A DNA stretch of 64,000 nt from Massilia agri (GCF_024753255.1 NZ_JANUHA010000004.1:124001-188000), one strand, 5' to 3'. Counted from the stretch's first letter, positions 25,555-35,710 are shown. The notes: generated from the letters alone by a model not told the origin. Program-made: numbers and translations.

Positions 25555-26148
25555 TCAAGCGTCCGCAGTGCCTTTCATGCCGCCCCAGCGCGGGGCGTGG
25601 GCATTGTCGAGCCCGACCAGGTCGATCGCACGGTCGACCGTGTGCTCGACCATTTCCTCGATCGTCGCAGGACGGTGATAAAAGCTCGGCAGGGGCGGGA
25701 ACACGATGCCGCCCATTTCGGTCACGGCCGTCATATTGCGCAGGTGCGCCAGGTTGAAGGGTGTCTCGCGCACCATCAGCACCAGCCTGCGCCTTTCCTT
25801 CAGCATCACGTCCGCCGCGCGCGCGACCAGGTTGTCCGACAGCCCGTGGGCGACGGCGGCCAGCGTTTTCATGGAACAGGGAGCGACCACCATGCCGTCG
25901 GTCTGGTACGACCCGCTGGCGATCGCCGCGCCGATGTCGCGGTTGCGGTGTACGACGTGGGCCAGCGCTTCGGCATCGCGCCGCTGCAGGCCGAGTTCCT
26001 GGTGCAGGGTGAGGGTAGCGGCGTCGGACAGCACCAGGTGGGTTTCCACGCCTGACGTTGCGCCCAGCCGTTTCAGGAGCTGGACGCCATAGACCGCGCC
26101 GGTCGCGCCCGTGATGGCGACAATGATCCGGCGCGGACGATTCGACAT
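25555..26148 (-). CDS. ubiX: Flavin prenyltransferase UbiX
   Basis: Makes prenylated FMN from FMN and dimethylallyl phosphate, the cofactor of the UbiD decarboxylase in ubiquinone synthesis and related decarboxylases. It has 197 residues, standard for the family. The N-terminal flavin loop is VAITGATGAVYG; DGMVVAPCSMKTLAAVAHG and RETPFNLAHLRNM are the conserved blocks around the active site. It lies 4 bases downstream of grxD on the same strand. ubiD is not in the window. Confidence 0.95.
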   Translation of the reverse strand: MSNRPRRIIVAITGATGAVYGVQLLKRLGATSGVETHLVLSDAATLTLHQELGLQRRDAEALAHVVHRNRDIGAAIASGSYQTDGMVVAPCSMKTLAAVAHGLSDNLVARAADVMLKERRRLVLMVRETPFNLAHLRNMTAVTEMGGIVFPPLPSFYHRPATIEEMVEHTVDRAIDLVGLDNAHAPRWGGMKGTADA

Positions 26149-26152
26149 CGAA

Positions 26153-26467
26153 TCAGCCGTTCTTCAGCAGGGTCTGCAGCTCGCCCGACTCGTACATCTC
26201 GTTCATGATGTCGGAACCGCCGATGAATTCGCCGCGCACGTACAGCTGCGGGATGGTCGGCCAGTTCGAGTAATCCTTGATGCCCTGGCGGACTTCGGCG
26301 TCTTCCAGCACGTTGACGGTGGCGATGTTGTCGACGCCGCAGGCTTTCAGGATCTGGATGGCGCGGCCCGAGAAGCCGCACTGCGGGAATTGGGCGGTAC
26401 CTTTCATGAAGAGCACGACCGGGGTATTGGTCACGGTTTCTTTGATCCAGGTTTGAACGTCGCTCAT
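26153..26467 (-). CDS. grxD: Monothiol glutaredoxin, Grx4 family
   Basis: A 104-residue monothiol glutaredoxin that carries [2Fe-2S] clusters, often together with BolA proteins. The active-site motif is CGFS (Cys30), preceded by [13 protein letters not shown] and followed by the glutathione-binding stretches [19 protein letters not shown]. The length and motif order are those of E. coli GrxD. It is co-directional with ubiX, 4 bases apart. A BolA-family partner (ibaG) is encoded at 51.6 kb in this window. Confidence 0.95.
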   Translation of the reverse strand: MSDVQTWIKETVTNTPVVLFMKGTAQFPQCGFSGRAIQILKACGVDNIATVNVLEDAEVRQGIKDYSNWPTIPQLYVRGEFIGGSDIMNEMYESGELQTLLKNG

Positions 26468-26603
26468 GTGATTGCCTTCAGTAGAAATGGGTGAGATGGC
26501 GCCATTTTATAAGAATTCCGCTGTGCGGGCGTGGCCGGCAGATGGCGCCACTGCGGCGTTTCTTAGTATGATGGTCGGCTTATCAATATTCTGGAGCCCA
26601 GCA

Positions 26604-26915
26604 GTGACGACCTACCGCGGTTATGCCACCATGTCCACGCCCGTGATGTGGCTGTTCGCCCTCATCTTCGGCGTGCCCGCCGTGTTCGACCTGACGGTCG
26701 ACCTGGACGGGATGTCGCGCCAGGACATCGTGCATAACCTCGCGCGCCTGTGCGTCGGCGTCTTCATGCTGTACTGCGCGCTGCGCGTCCAGCAGGGCAA
26801 GCGCGAAACGCTGGCTTCGCGCGCCACCGTCATCGCCGGCCACCTCTGCTTCGCCTTCCTGGCCGTGATGCTGCTATTTAAACTTGGTCAATATCTCGGC
26901 CTGGCCGTTCTCTGA
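26604..26915 (+). CDS. Small inner-membrane protein of unknown function
   Basis: From the GTG at 26604 (CTGGAG 7 bases upstream) the frame encodes 103 residues with about three hydrophobic segments: VMWLFALIFGVPAVFDL, ARLCVGVFMLYCALRV and LCFAFLAVMLLFKLGQYL. Earlier in-frame starts would add a stretch that does not look like protein of this type. I do not recognise a family. It diverges from grxD and is followed by a REPIN-like palindrome. Confidence 0.6.
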   Translation: MTTYRGYATMSTPVMWLFALIFGVPAVFDLTVDLDGMSRQDIVHNLARLCVGVFMLYCALRVQQGKRETLASRATVIAGHLCFAFLAVMLLFKLGQYLGLAVL

Positions 26916-26927
26916 CACACTTCAGTC

Positions 26928-27012
26928 GGTGTCAGGTCTGACATTCAGACACGAGCTCAGCAATCAATGGTGATTATGCTAGAGCTCGTGTCCAGATGTC
27001 AGACCTGACACC
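26928..27012. repeat. REPIN-like imperfect palindrome, second family
   Basis: GGTGTCAGGTCTGACAT (26928-26944) is the exact reverse complement of 26996-27012. Inside, GACACGAGCTC (26948-26958) pairs with 26982-26992. A loop of 23 bases remains. The arms contain GTCAGGTCTGAC, itself nearly palindromic. Its sequence differs from the element at 15.9 kb. It lies between two small membrane-protein genes. Confidence 0.8.
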
Positions 27013-27086
27013 AGGGTTGAGCGTGCATGTTCGCGCGGCGCGGACTGCGGTATGATCCCGCGTTCATTTATTAACCGGTCTCCGTC

Positions 27087-27374
27087 ATGCAACAGCCACC
27101 CCGTCGCGGCCCTTCGGCCGGCGGCAACTTCGTCATCGCCACCCTGCTCGGCATCCCGGGCCTGATTAACCTGTTCGGCGGCTTCACGCGCGGCAGTCCA
27201 GGGGAGATCATCTGCGGCGTCGCGGCGCTCGCCTATGCGGGCCTCTTGGTGCGCGACGGCCTGTCGATCCGCAAGACCGGACTGCCGGCCATGCCGCAGG
27301 GCCGCATGCTCCTGATCGGTTTTGCCTTCCTGAGCATCTATATGATCGGGCTCTTCCTCAAGCACCGGGGCTGA
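27087..27374 (+). CDS. Small membrane protein of unknown function
   Basis: Ninety-five residues with a short Pro/Arg/Gly-rich start (MQQPPRRGPSAGG), then three hydrophobic segments: NFVIATLLGIPGLINLFGG, IICGVAALAYAGLLV and MLLIGFAFLSIYMIGLFL. No family was recognised. Its 3' end overlaps the convergent GNAT gene by 17 bases. The ATG at 27087 is the only reasonable start. Confidence 0.6.
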   Translation: MQQPPRRGPSAGGNFVIATLLGIPGLINLFGGFTRGSPGEIICGVAALAYAGLLVRDGLSIRKTGLPAMPQGRMLLIGFAFLSIYMIGLFLKHRG

Positions 27375-27819
27375 GCGGTTTACCGAGGCAGACCGACACC
27401 GCGCTGCCCACATACTTGCCCCAGGCGGGCGCCTCGAGATAGCCGTGGCGGCGGTAGAAGTCCACCGCGCGTGCGTTGATGCGGCGCGTGGACAGGCGCA
27501 CTTCCCGGTAGCCGAGATCGCGCGCCTGCGCCTCCAGCGCGGCCAGCAGGCGCTTGCCCGCGCCGCTGCCGGGACGCGCGTACATCCGCTTGATCTCCCC
27601 GACATCGGCTTCGCCCTCGAGCGGCCGCAAGGCGCCGCAGCCGGCCGGCGCGCCGTCTTCCGCGCGCGCGACCAGGAAGACCGCACGCGGGCCGCGCACA
27701 TCGTTCGCGTCGAACGACGAGGCGCCGCTGTCGCCGGTGACGGCGGCCAGCGCCGCATCGAGTTCCGAGATCAGGAGCCGGACGTCCGGATCGTCGGGAT
27801 CGATGGGCGCGACCTGCAT
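27358..27819 (-). CDS. GNAT family N-acetyltransferase
   Basis: A 153-residue acetyltransferase. Motif A is IKRMYARPGSGAGKRLLAAL and motif B is the VRLSTRRINARAVDFYRRHGY region. The family resembles small GNATs that acetylate amino-acid-like substrates, but the substrate is not known. The start could be GTG at 27822 or ATG at 27819; ATG is chosen. It begins 7 bases after the tex stop codon on the same strand, so it is probably in the tex transcript. Confidence 0.82.
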   Translation of the reverse strand: MQVAPIDPDDPDVRLLISELDAALAAVTGDSGASSFDANDVRGPRAVFLVARAEDGAPAGCGALRPLEGEADVGEIKRMYARPGSGAGKRLLAALEAQARDLGYREVRLSTRRINARAVDFYRRHGYLEAPAWGKYVGSAVSVCLGKPLSPGA

Positions 27820-27826
27820 CACCTGA

Positions 27827-30178
27827 TTACTTCTTCAGCTTGGCGAAAGCCGCCGCCATCGCGCCGCCTGCGCTTGGTGCGGCTTTTTCCTGGCGCTGGT
27901 GCTGGCCCATGCGCTTGCGGTCATCGCGGTCGCCGCGCTGCTGCGGCTGCGCGCCGGCCTGCGGCGCCGAATCCGACAGGCGCATGGTGAGCGCGATGCG
28001 CTTGCGCTTGGCGTCCACTTCCAGCACCTTCACCTTCACCACCTGGCCGGCCTTCACCACCGTGTGCGGGTCCTTGACGAAGGTGTTCGACAGCGCAGAG
28101 ATGTGCACCAGTCCATCCTGGTGCACGCCGATGTCCACAAAAGCGCCGAAGGCGGCGACGTTGGTGACGACGCCTTCCAGGATCATGTCCGGACGCAGGT
28201 CCGCGATCTCTTCCACGCCTTCCTTGAAGGTCGCGGTGGTGAATTCCGGACGCGGGTCGCGCCCCGGCTTTTCCAGCTCCTTCAGGATGTCGCTCACGGT
28301 CGGCACGCCGAACTTGTCGTCCGCATACCTGGCCGGGTTGAGCGACTTGATCAGGGCGCTGTCGCCGATCACCGCCTTCATGTCGCGCTTGATATCGAGG
28401 AGGATCTTCTCGACCACCGGATAGGACTCGGGGTGGACCGCCGACGCATCGAGCGGATTCTCGCCGTTCATCACGCGCAGGAAGCCCGCGGCCTGCTCGA
28501 AGGTCTTGTCGCCCAGGCGCGGCACCTTCTTCAATGCCGCACGCGAGGCGAATGCGCCCTGCATGTCGCGGTAGGTGACGATGCTCTGCGCCACGCTCGA
28601 AGACAGGCCGGAGACGCGCGCCAGCAGCGGGGCGGACGCCGTGTTCACGTCCACGCCGACCGCGTTCACGCAATCCTCGACCACCGCGTCGAGCGAGCGT
28701 GCGAGCTGGGCCTGCGACACGTCGTGCTGGTACTGGCCGACGCCGATACTCTTCGGATCGATCTTCACGAGTTCCGCCAGCGGGTCCTGCAGGCGGCGCG
28801 CGATCGAGACCGCGCCGCGCAGCGAGACGTCGAGTTCCGGCAGTTCGCGCGAAGCGAATTCGGATGCCGAATAGACCGAGGCGCCGGCTTCCGACACGAC
28901 GATCTTGGTCAGCTTGAGCTCCGGACGCTGCTTGATCAGGTCCTGGGCCAGCTTGTCGGTCTCGCGCGACGCGGTGCCGTTGCCGATCGAGATCAGGGAG
29001 ACGTTGTGCTTGGCCGCCAGCTGGCCCAGCACGTGCAGCGAACCATCCCAGTCGTTGCGCGGCTGGTGCGGATAGACCGTGGCGGTGTCGACCACCTTGC
29101 CGGTCGCATCGACCACGGCCACCTTGACGCCGGTGCGCAGGCCCGGGTCCAGGCCCATGGTGGCGCGCGGGCCGGCCGGCGCGGCCAGCAGCAGCGACTT
29201 CAGGTTGCGCGCGAAGACGTTGATCGCATCGAGTTCGGCCTTCTCGCGCAGCGCGCCCATCAGCTCGGTCTCGATGTACATGAAGCTCTTCACGCGCCAG
29301 GTCCAGCGCGCGGTGTCGAGCAGCCATTTGTCGGCCGGACGGCCCGCGCCCTTGATGCCGAAGGCGGCGCAGATGCGGCTTTCGCAAGGGTTGTGCGGGG
29401 CGTCCCATTTCGGTTTTTCGGCTTCCGAATCCAGGCGCAGGGTCACGTCCAGCACGCCTTCGCGGCGGCCGCGCATCAGCGCCAGCGCGCGGTGCGAAGG
29501 CACCGTGGCCAGGGTTTCGGAATAATCGAAGTAGTCGGCGAACTTCTCGCCTTCCTCCTCCTTGCCGGAAACGACCTTGGATTCGACCACGCCGTGCTCC
29601 TGCACGTATTCGCGCAGCGAAGCGAGCAGGGTCGCGTCTTCGGCGAAGCGCTCCATCAGGATCTGGCGTGCGCCGTCCAGCGCCGCCTTCGCGTCCGGCA
29701 CGCCCGGGTTGGCGCCGCCGTCGGCGTTCGTGAACGCTTCGCGCAGGTAGCCGGCGGCGACTTCATCCGGATTGAGGGTCGGGTCGGCAAGCAGGGCGTC
29801 GGCCAGCGGCGCCAGGCCCGCCTCGATCGCGATCTGCGCCTTGGTGCGGCGCTTCTGCTTGTAGGGCAGGTAGAGGTCTTCCAGGCGGGTCTTGTCTTCG
29901 GCCAGCGCGATCGCCCCCATCAGCTCGGGCGTCATCTTGTTCTGCTCGGTGATCGAGGCGATGATCGCGGCGCGGCGGTCTTCGAGTTCGCGCAGGTAGC
30001 GCAGGCGTTCTTCGAGCAGGCGCAGCTGGACGTCGTCGAGTCCGCCGGTGGCCTCCTTGCGGTAGCGCGCGATGAACGGGACGGTGGCGCCTTCGTCGAG
30101 CAGGGCGACGGCGGCGGCCACCTGGGCCGGTTTGGCGGACAGTTCGATTGCTAAGCGTTGTTCGATGGATGGCAGCAT
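27827..30178 (-). CDS. tex: Tex-family RNA-binding protein with S1 domain
   Basis: A 783-residue transcription accessory protein. Domains in order: N-terminal Tex helical domain ([21 protein letters not shown]), YqgF/RuvC-like nuclease fold ([43 protein letters not shown]), helix-hairpin-helix region ([23 protein letters not shown]) and a C-terminal S1 domain ([20 protein letters not shown]). It ends in a Gln/Arg/Lys-rich tail. Tex proteins affect transcription and RNA turnover and are near-universal in this phylum. The ATG at 30178 starts the canonical [10 protein letters not shown]. Confidence 0.95.
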   Translation of the reverse strand: MLPSIEQRLAIELSAKPAQVAAAVALLDEGATVPFIARYRKEATGGLDDVQLRLLEERLRYLRELEDRRAAIIASITEQNKMTPELMGAIALAEDKTRLEDLYLPYKQKRRTKAQIAIEAGLAPLADALLADPTLNPDEVAAGYLREAFTNADGGANPGVPDAKAALDGARQILMERFAEDATLLASLREYVQEHGVVESKVVSGKEEEGEKFADYFDYSETLATVPSHRALALMRGRREGVLDVTLRLDSEAEKPKWDAPHNPCESRICAAFGIKGAGRPADKWLLDTARWTWRVKSFMYIETELMGALREKAELDAINVFARNLKSLLLAAPAGPRATMGLDPGLRTGVKVAVVDATGKVVDTATVYPHQPRNDWDGSLHVLGQLAAKHNVSLISIGNGTASRETDKLAQDLIKQRPELKLTKIVVSEAGASVYSASEFASRELPELDVSLRGAVSIARRLQDPLAELVKIDPKSIGVGQYQHDVSQAQLARSLDAVVEDCVNAVGVDVNTASAPLLARVSGLSSSVAQSIVTYRDMQGAFASRAALKKVPRLGDKTFEQAAGFLRVMNGENPLDASAVHPESYPVVEKILLDIKRDMKAVIGDSALIKSLNPARYADDKFGVPTVSDILKELEKPGRDPRPEFTTATFKEGVEEIADLRPDMILEGVVTNVAAFGAFVDIGVHQDGLVHISALSNTFVKDPHTVVKAGQVVKVKVLEVDAKRKRIALTMRLSDSAPQAGAQPQQRGDRDDRKRMGQHQRQEKAAPSAGGAMAAAFAKLKK

Positions 30179-30434
30179 GGATGGTTCAGAAATGGAGCGG
30201 AAGGTCAAGCGAACAATGATCACGCAAACACGGCAGATGCGCCAGTCTTGACAGGCACACCCCGATCATGCGAGAACAGTCGGTTTGGCAGACCATCTTC
30301 AAAACAGGCACATGCGCACGCAGGAGACACCCGGACCAGTTTTGTCCGCTACGTGCGATTCCGAACAAAACGGAAGTGTCCGTATGAAGGATAATGTTCG
30401 TTATTGTCGTTTTTAATACAGACACACGAGACCC

Positions 30435-33400
30435 ATGCACACAGTCGATGATCATCGCGAGAACGCCAGCGACGCTCCTGTAGTCGCCCGCGCTCCCGCA
30501 CGCGCTCCCGCCCTGCCCGCGCCGGTGGTGAGCTGGCTGCAAAGGGTCGAGGCCGCGGCGCATCCGCAGCCCAAGCTGACCGACGAGGTCGCTGATCCAA
30601 AGGCGGTTCAATACAAGTTCGTCTACGTGATGGCGCCCACCAGCGGCGGCCGCCACGTGGCCATCTGCCTGTGCAAGGCGCGCCTGCGCCCGAACGGCGA
30701 CGTGGCCGCCGCCAGCCCGGTGAGCGAAGTGTTCTCGCTGCTGTCGGCCCCGCCCGCCTACCTGGAAGGCGACGACGTCGACCTGGTGCGCTTCTTCATC
30801 GCCATGCGCAGCGGCTCGGCCCAGGGCACCAGCGCCACCGAACCGAAAGGGAAAGTCGGCGCCATCCTGCTGCAGATGCTGCTCGAGCAGGGCAAGCTCC
30901 TGTGGGCGAACTCCTGGTCCGACATGGCCAACGGCCTCGTGTATCCGTTGCAGGCCGGCCCGACCCGCCTGGCCAGCCTGGCCTGGCGCGACGAAGGCCG
31001 CGTGGCCAAGCTCGGCTGGTCGGTGGAACCGGCCAAGGGCGCCACGCACAGCGGCGCCGACCTGATCGACTACATGCTGCCGACCGATCCACCGTGGTAT
31101 ATCGACAACCTGTCGATCGGCCCGCTGGAACTCAATCGCGGCGGCATCGACATCTCGCTGGCCGAATTGCAGGCGCTGGTGGCCCAGGCCCCGGCCCTCA
31201 CCGGCACCGACAAGAAGCGCGTCTCGCAGCTGCTGCTGGCGCACGGCCTGCAGGGGCTGATGCCGCTGCCGCAGCCGCTGACCCAGCGCCTGCGCAACGA
31301 TGTCAAGCCGATCCCGCACCTGCTGCTCGATTCCGTGCAGCTGTCCGACGGCGGCGCGGCGCGCTGGCACGACTTCGCCGTGCTGGCCTACGACTACGAC
31401 GGCCAGCGTGTCTCCTTCGACCCGGCCCAGCGCGTGGTGCGCCAGATCGGCGACGTCACCGAAGTCATCGAGCGCGACCCGAAGGCCGAAGCCTCGGCGC
31501 TCAATCAACTGAACGAGATGGGCTTCCGCAAGCCCGCCACGGCGCCTTTCAATGCGATGGCCGGGGCCCTGGTGCTGGACAGCCAGGCGCACTGGCTGCG
31601 CTTCGCGGAAAGCGACCTGGACGCGCTGTCCGACGCCGGCTGGCATGTGCAGAAGTCGGCCAAGTACCGCTACGACACCGTGGCCGTCGAAGACTGGTAT
31701 GCCGACATCGACGAGCCGATCGAGGCGGGCAATGCCTGGTTCGAGCTGGAGCTGGGCATCGTGGTGGCGCGCAAGCGCGTGCCGCTGCTGCCGGTGCTGG
31801 TACAGCTGATCCGCAGCGCGCCGAGCGACTTCGACCCGGCCGTGCTGGCCGCGCATGCGGAGTCCGACCAGATGCTGGCGACCCTGCCGGACGGCGTGCG
31901 CGTGGCACTGCCATGGGGGCGCCTGAAGCCCATCCTGGCGACATTGGGTGAGCTGTACTTCAACGACAAGATCAAGGCGCGCATGCGCATGTCCACCCTC
32001 GACGCGGCGCGCCTGGAAGACCTGGCGCGCGGCCTCGAGCTGCGCTGGACTGGCGGCGAACGCCTGCGCGAAACCGGCCGCAAGCTGAGCCAGTTCGGCT
32101 CGGTGAAGAAGGTCGAACCACCCAAGGGCCTGCAAGCCACCCTGCGCGACTACCAGCTCGACGGCCTCTCGTGGATGCAGTTCCTGCGCGAGTACGACCT
32201 CGGCGGCATCCTGGCCGATGACATGGGCCTGGGTAAAACCGTGCAGACCATCGCGCACATCCTCACCGAGAAGGAAGCCGGCCGCCTGACCAGCCCGGCA
32301 CTGGTCATCGCGCCGACCAGCCTGATGACCAACTGGTTCGACGAAGCCGCGCGCTTCGCGCCGAGCCTGAAGGTGCTGCTCCTGCAGGGCAAGGAGCGCA
32401 TGGACCTGTTCGACCAGATCAAGGACGCCGACATCGTCCTGACCACCTACGCGCTGCTGCCGCGCGACGAGGAAAAGCTGCGCGAGCACCACTATCACCT
32501 GGTGATCCTGGACGAATCGCACTACATCAAGAACACCCGCTCCAAGGCGGCGCAGACGGCCGGCTCGCTGAACGCGAACCACCGTCTCTGCCTGTCCGGG
32601 ACCCCGCTGGAAAACCACCTGGGCGAGTTGTGGTCGCAGTTCCACTTCCTGCTGCCTGGCCTGCTGGGCGACGAGAAGACCTTCAACAACCAGTTCCGCC
32701 ATCCGATCGAGCGCCAGGACGACACGGTGCGTCGTACGCTTCTGAGCCGCCGCATCAAGCCCTTCCTGCTGCGCCGTACGAAAGACCACGTGGCCAAGGA
32801 ACTGCCCGAGAAGACCGAGATGGTGCGCCGCATCGAGCTCTCGGGCCCGCAGCGCGACCTGTACGAGACCGTGCGCCTGGCGATGGACAAGAAGGTGCGC
32901 GAGGAAATCGACCGCAAGGGCGTGGCGCGCAGCCAGATCGTCATCCTCGAGGCCCTGCTCAAGCTGCGCCAGGTCTGCTGCGACCCGCGCCTGGTGAAAG
33001 CCATGCCGGCCAAGAAGAATTCGGCGCCGGTGTCGGCCAAGCTTGCCGACCTGATGCAGATGGTCGAAGACCTGCTGCAGGAAGGCCGCAAGATCCTGGT
33101 GTTCTCGCAGTTCACCAGCATGCTCTTCCTGATCGAGGAAGAACTCGCGGCGCGCGGCATCCACTACGCCTTCCTGACCGGCGAGACCCGCGACCGTTCG
33201 GCCCAGGTGGCCGCCTTCCAGCAGGGCGCGGTGCCGATCTTCCTGATCAGCCTGAAGGCTGGCGGCGTCGGCCTGAACCTCACCGCCGCCGACACCGTGA
33301 TCCACTACGACCCGTGGTGGAACCCGGCAGCCGAGAACCAGGCCACCGACCGCGCCTGGCGTATCGGGCAGGACAAACCCGTGTTCGTCTATAAGCTGAT

Positions 33401-33557
33401 CGCCAAGGGCACGCTGGAAGAAAAGATCCAGCAGCTGCAGCAGAAGAAGTCGGAGCTGGCCCAGTCGATCCTGTCCGAAGGCGAATCGCAGAAGATGGCG
33501 CTGACGCAGGAAGACCTGCAGGCGATCTTCGCGCCGCTGGACGACGGCGCCGCCTGA
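30435..33557 (+). CDS. SNF2-family DNA-dependent ATPase (helicase-like)
   Basis: A 1040-residue Swi2/Snf2 ATPase. The C-terminal half has all motor motifs: motif I in LADDMGLGKTVQTIAHIL, motif II DESH (VILDESHYIKN), LSGTPLENHLGELWSQFHFL, then the second RecA lobe with VFSQFTSMLFLIEEEL, LKAGGVGLNLTAADTVIHYD and DRAWRIGQDKPVFVYKL. The N-terminal 500 residues resemble the SNF2-associated bacterial domain. I see no Cys/His-rich SWIM finger, which many homologues carry. Likely roles are moving RNA polymerase or other proteins on DNA. It is divergent from tex across 256 bases in which I see no clear element. Confidence 0.9.
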   Translation: MHTVDDHRENASDAPVVARAPARAPALPAPVVSWLQRVEAAAHPQPKLTDEVADPKAVQYKFVYVMAPTSGGRHVAICLCKARLRPNGDVAAASPVSEVFSLLSAPPAYLEGDDVDLVRFFIAMRSGSAQGTSATEPKGKVGAILLQMLLEQGKLLWANSWSDMANGLVYPLQAGPTRLASLAWRDEGRVAKLGWSVEPAKGATHSGADLIDYMLPTDPPWYIDNLSIGPLELNRGGIDISLAELQALVAQAPALTGTDKKRVSQLLLAHGLQGLMPLPQPLTQRLRNDVKPIPHLLLDSVQLSDGGAARWHDFAVLAYDYDGQRVSFDPAQRVVRQIGDVTEVIERDPKAEASALNQLNEMGFRKPATAPFNAMAGALVLDSQAHWLRFAESDLDALSDAGWHVQKSAKYRYDTVAVEDWYADIDEPIEAGNAWFELELGIVVARKRVPLLPVLVQLIRSAPSDFDPAVLAAHAESDQMLATLPDGVRVALPWGRLKPILATLGELYFNDKIKARMRMSTLDAARLEDLARGLELRWTGGERLRETGRKLSQFGSVKKVEPPKGLQATLRDYQLDGLSWMQFLREYDLGGILADDMGLGKTVQTIAHILTEKEAGRLTSPALVIAPTSLMTNWFDEAARFAPSLKVLLLQGKERMDLFDQIKDADIVLTTYALLPRDEEKLREHHYHLVILDESHYIKNTRSKAAQTAGSLNANHRLCLSGTPLENHLGELWSQFHFLLPGLLGDEKTFNNQFRHPIERQDDTVRRTLLSRRIKPFLLRRTKDHVAKELPEKTEMVRRIELSGPQRDLYETVRLAMDKKVREEIDRKGVARSQIVILEALLKLRQVCCDPRLVKAMPAKKNSAPVSAKLADLMQMVEDLLQEGRKILVFSQFTSMLFLIEEELAARGIHYAFLTGETRDRSAQVAAFQQGAVPIFLISLKAGGVGLNLTAADTVIHYDPWWNPAAENQATDRAWRIGQDKPVFVYKLIAKGTLEEKIQQLQQKKSELAQSILSEGESQKMALTQEDLQAIFAPLDDGAA

Positions 33558-33565
33558 CCGGGGGG

Positions 33566-33590
33566 GGGCGCCGGCTCTGCCACGGCGCCC
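33566..33590 (+). terminator. GC-rich hairpin after the SNF2 gene, possible terminator
   Basis: GGGCGCCG (33566-33573) pairs perfectly with CGGCGCCC (33583-33590) around a 9-base loop, starting 8 bases after the stop codon. No T-run follows, so efficient intrinsic termination is uncertain. The left arm abuts a run of nine G (33560-33568). Confidence 0.4.
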
Positions 33591-33721
33591 GCCCATTCAA
33601 TCGTGCCCGGCAATCGGACACGAGGGTTCCGCGTGCTAGACTTGGCCCGGGAACGCGGGATTGGAAAGCGTACGCGCCTCGCTCATCCTGGTTTGCCGGA
33701 TTCATGGAGGAACGCCAAGAG

Positions 33722-35710
33722 ATGACTGATCCTGTGCTGAAGGAAGCCGCCCATCCTGGTCCTCGTCCGAGGATGCAGGTCAATCCGCCCGTGTTCTACA
33801 TCTCGGCCGGGCTGATCCTCGCCTTCGCCCTGTTCGGAGCGGTGTTCCCGAAGCGTGCCGGCAGCCTGTTCGACATGCTCCAGGCGGGCATCGTACGCGA
33901 CTTCGGCTGGTTCTATATCCTGGCCGTCGCCGCATTCCTGATCTTCGTGCTGTTCCTGATGATGAGCCGCTATGGCGACGTCAAGCTCGGTCCCGACGAG
34001 AGCGAGCCCGAATACAGCTACCTGTCCTGGTTCGCCATGCTGTTCAGCGCCGGCATGGGTATCGGCCTGCTGTTCTTCGGTGTCGCCGAGCCGGTCCAGC
34101 ACTACGCCTTGCCGCCGGTGGGGGAGGGCCGTACGATCGAAGCGGCGCGCCAGGCCATGGTGCTGACGTTCTTCCATTGGGGCCTGCATGCCTGGGCGAT
34201 TTATATCGTCGTGGGGCTGGCGCTGGCCTATTTCGCCTTCAGGCGCGGCCTGCCGCTGACGCTGCGCTCAGGCCTGTTTCCCTTGATCGGCCAGCGCATC
34301 CATGGCCCGATCGGCCACGCCATCGACATCTTCGCGGTGCTGGGCACGATGTTCGGCGTCGCGACCTCGCTCGGCTTCGGCGTGCTGCAGGTGAACGCCG
34401 GCTTTTCCTACCTGTTCGGGCTGCCGGTCAGTCCGACGGTCCAGATCGTGCTGATCGCCGCGATCACCGGCATGGCGACGCTGTCGGCCGCCACGGGGCT
34501 GGACAAGGGCGTCAAGCGCCTGTCCGAGCTCAACATCATCCTGGCGATCGCCCTGCTCCTCTTCGTGCTGGCGGTGGGCTCGACGGTGTTCCTGCTGCAG
34601 GCTTTCGTCCAGAACATCGGCGCCTACCTGGGGGCGGTGGTGCAACGCACCTTCCGCATGTACGCCTACGAGCCGAATGCCTGGCTTGGCGACTGGACCC
34701 TGTTCTACTGGGGCTGGTGGATATCCTGGTCGCCCTTCGTGGGCATGTTCATCGCGCGCATCTCGCGCGGGCGCACGATCCGCGAGTTCATCTCCGGCGT
34801 GCTGCTGGTGCCGGTGCTGTTCACCTTCCTGTGGATGACGGTGTTCGGCAATACGGCCATCGCCCTCGACCTGAGCGGCGCGGCGCCGATCGTGCGCACC
34901 GTTGCCGACAATCTGCCGGTGGCGCTGTTCGAGGTGCTCGAGCAGCTGCCCTTCCCCCTGATCGCATCCGGAATCGCCACGCTGTTGGTCATCACCTTCT
35001 TCGTGACCTCGGCCGATTCCGGCGCCCTCGTGATCGACATGATCACCTCCGGCGCCGCGCCGCATCCGCCGGTCTGGCAGCGCATCTTCTGGGCGGTCTG
35101 CGCCGGCGTCGTGGCCGCCGTGCTGCTGCTGGCCGGGGGGCTGCAGGCGCTCCAGACCGCGGCGCTGGCCAGCGCGCTCCCCTTCGCCGTGGTGATGCTC
35201 TTTATCTGCTATGGGTTGCTGCGCGCCCTGCAGACCGAAACCCGGGGCTCGTCGATGGACCTGTCGATTGCCGTCGACACGCCGCCGTCTGCGGCCGGCC
35301 TGAACTGGCAGCAGCGTCTGGCCAGCATCATGCACTTCTACGGCAGGACCGAGATCGCTGCCTTCCTCGAGAGCACCGCGCGCCCCGCGCTGGAAGCGGT
35401 CGCCGCGCAGATGCGCGAGACAGGCCTGGAACCGGAATTGGCCCATGCCGGGGACCGGCTCGAGCTGGATGTGCCGCACGGCGACCGCGGCACGTTCCGC
35501 TACACGATTCGCGCGCGCAGCTTCCGGCCACCGAGCTTCGCCTGGGCGGAAACGGAGGAGCCGGATTCGTCCAGCCGGCACTATCGCGCCATGGCCACCA
35601 GTTCCGAAGGCGACCAGGCCCACGACGTGACCGGCTATACGCGCGAGCAGCTGATCAACGATCTCCTGAACCGCTACGCACGTTTCCGCCATGTGCGGCG
35701 GCTTCCCTGA
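33722..35710 (+). CDS. BCCT family transporter (betaine/choline/carnitine), BetT-like
   Basis: A secondary transporter of 662 residues with about 12 membrane segments, probably bringing in choline or glycine betaine with H+ or Na+. The family signature is present: WFAMLFSAGMGIGLLFFGVAEP, and the tryptophan-rich WGWWISWSPFVGMFIARISR. A hydrophilic C-terminal domain of about 150 residues follows the last helix, as in osmosensing BetT. I chose the ATG at 33722, which has GGAGG upstream, over the ATG at 33704. There are no bet biosynthetic genes nearby, so osmoprotectant uptake rather than synthesis is likely. Confidence 0.9.
   Translation: MTDPVLKEAAHPGPRPRMQVNPPVFYISAGLILAFALFGAVFPKRAGSLFDMLQAGIVRDFGWFYILAVAAFLIFVLFLMMSRYGDVKLGPDESEPEYSYLSWFAMLFSAGMGIGLLFFGVAEPVQHYALPPVGEGRTIEAARQAMVLTFFHWGLHAWAIYIVVGLALAYFAFRRGLPLTLRSGLFPLIGQRIHGPIGHAIDIFAVLGTMFGVATSLGFGVLQVNAGFSYLFGLPVSPTVQIVLIAAITGMATLSAATGLDKGVKRLSELNIILAIALLLFVLAVGSTVFLLQAFVQNIGAYLGAVVQRTFRMYAYEPNAWLGDWTLFYWGWWISWSPFVGMFIARISRGRTIREFISGVLLVPVLFTFLWMTVFGNTAIALDLSGAAPIVRTVADNLPVALFEVLEQLPFPLIASGIATLLVITFFVTSADSGALVIDMITSGAAPHPPVWQRIFWAVCAGVVAAVLLLAGGLQALQTAALASALPFAVVMLFICYGLLRALQTETRGSSMDLSIAVDTPPSAAGLNWQQRLASIMHFYGRTEIAAFLESTARPALEAVAAQMRETGLEPELAHAGDRLELDVPHGDRGTFRYTIRARSFRPPSFAWAETEEPDSSSRHYRAMATSSEGDQAHDVTGYTREQLINDLLNRYARFRHVRRLP

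Noticed and set aside
33704..33721. Earlier ATG for the BCCT transporter.
   Set aside because: It contains the GGAGG that serves as ribosome site for the ATG at 33722 and has no site of its own.
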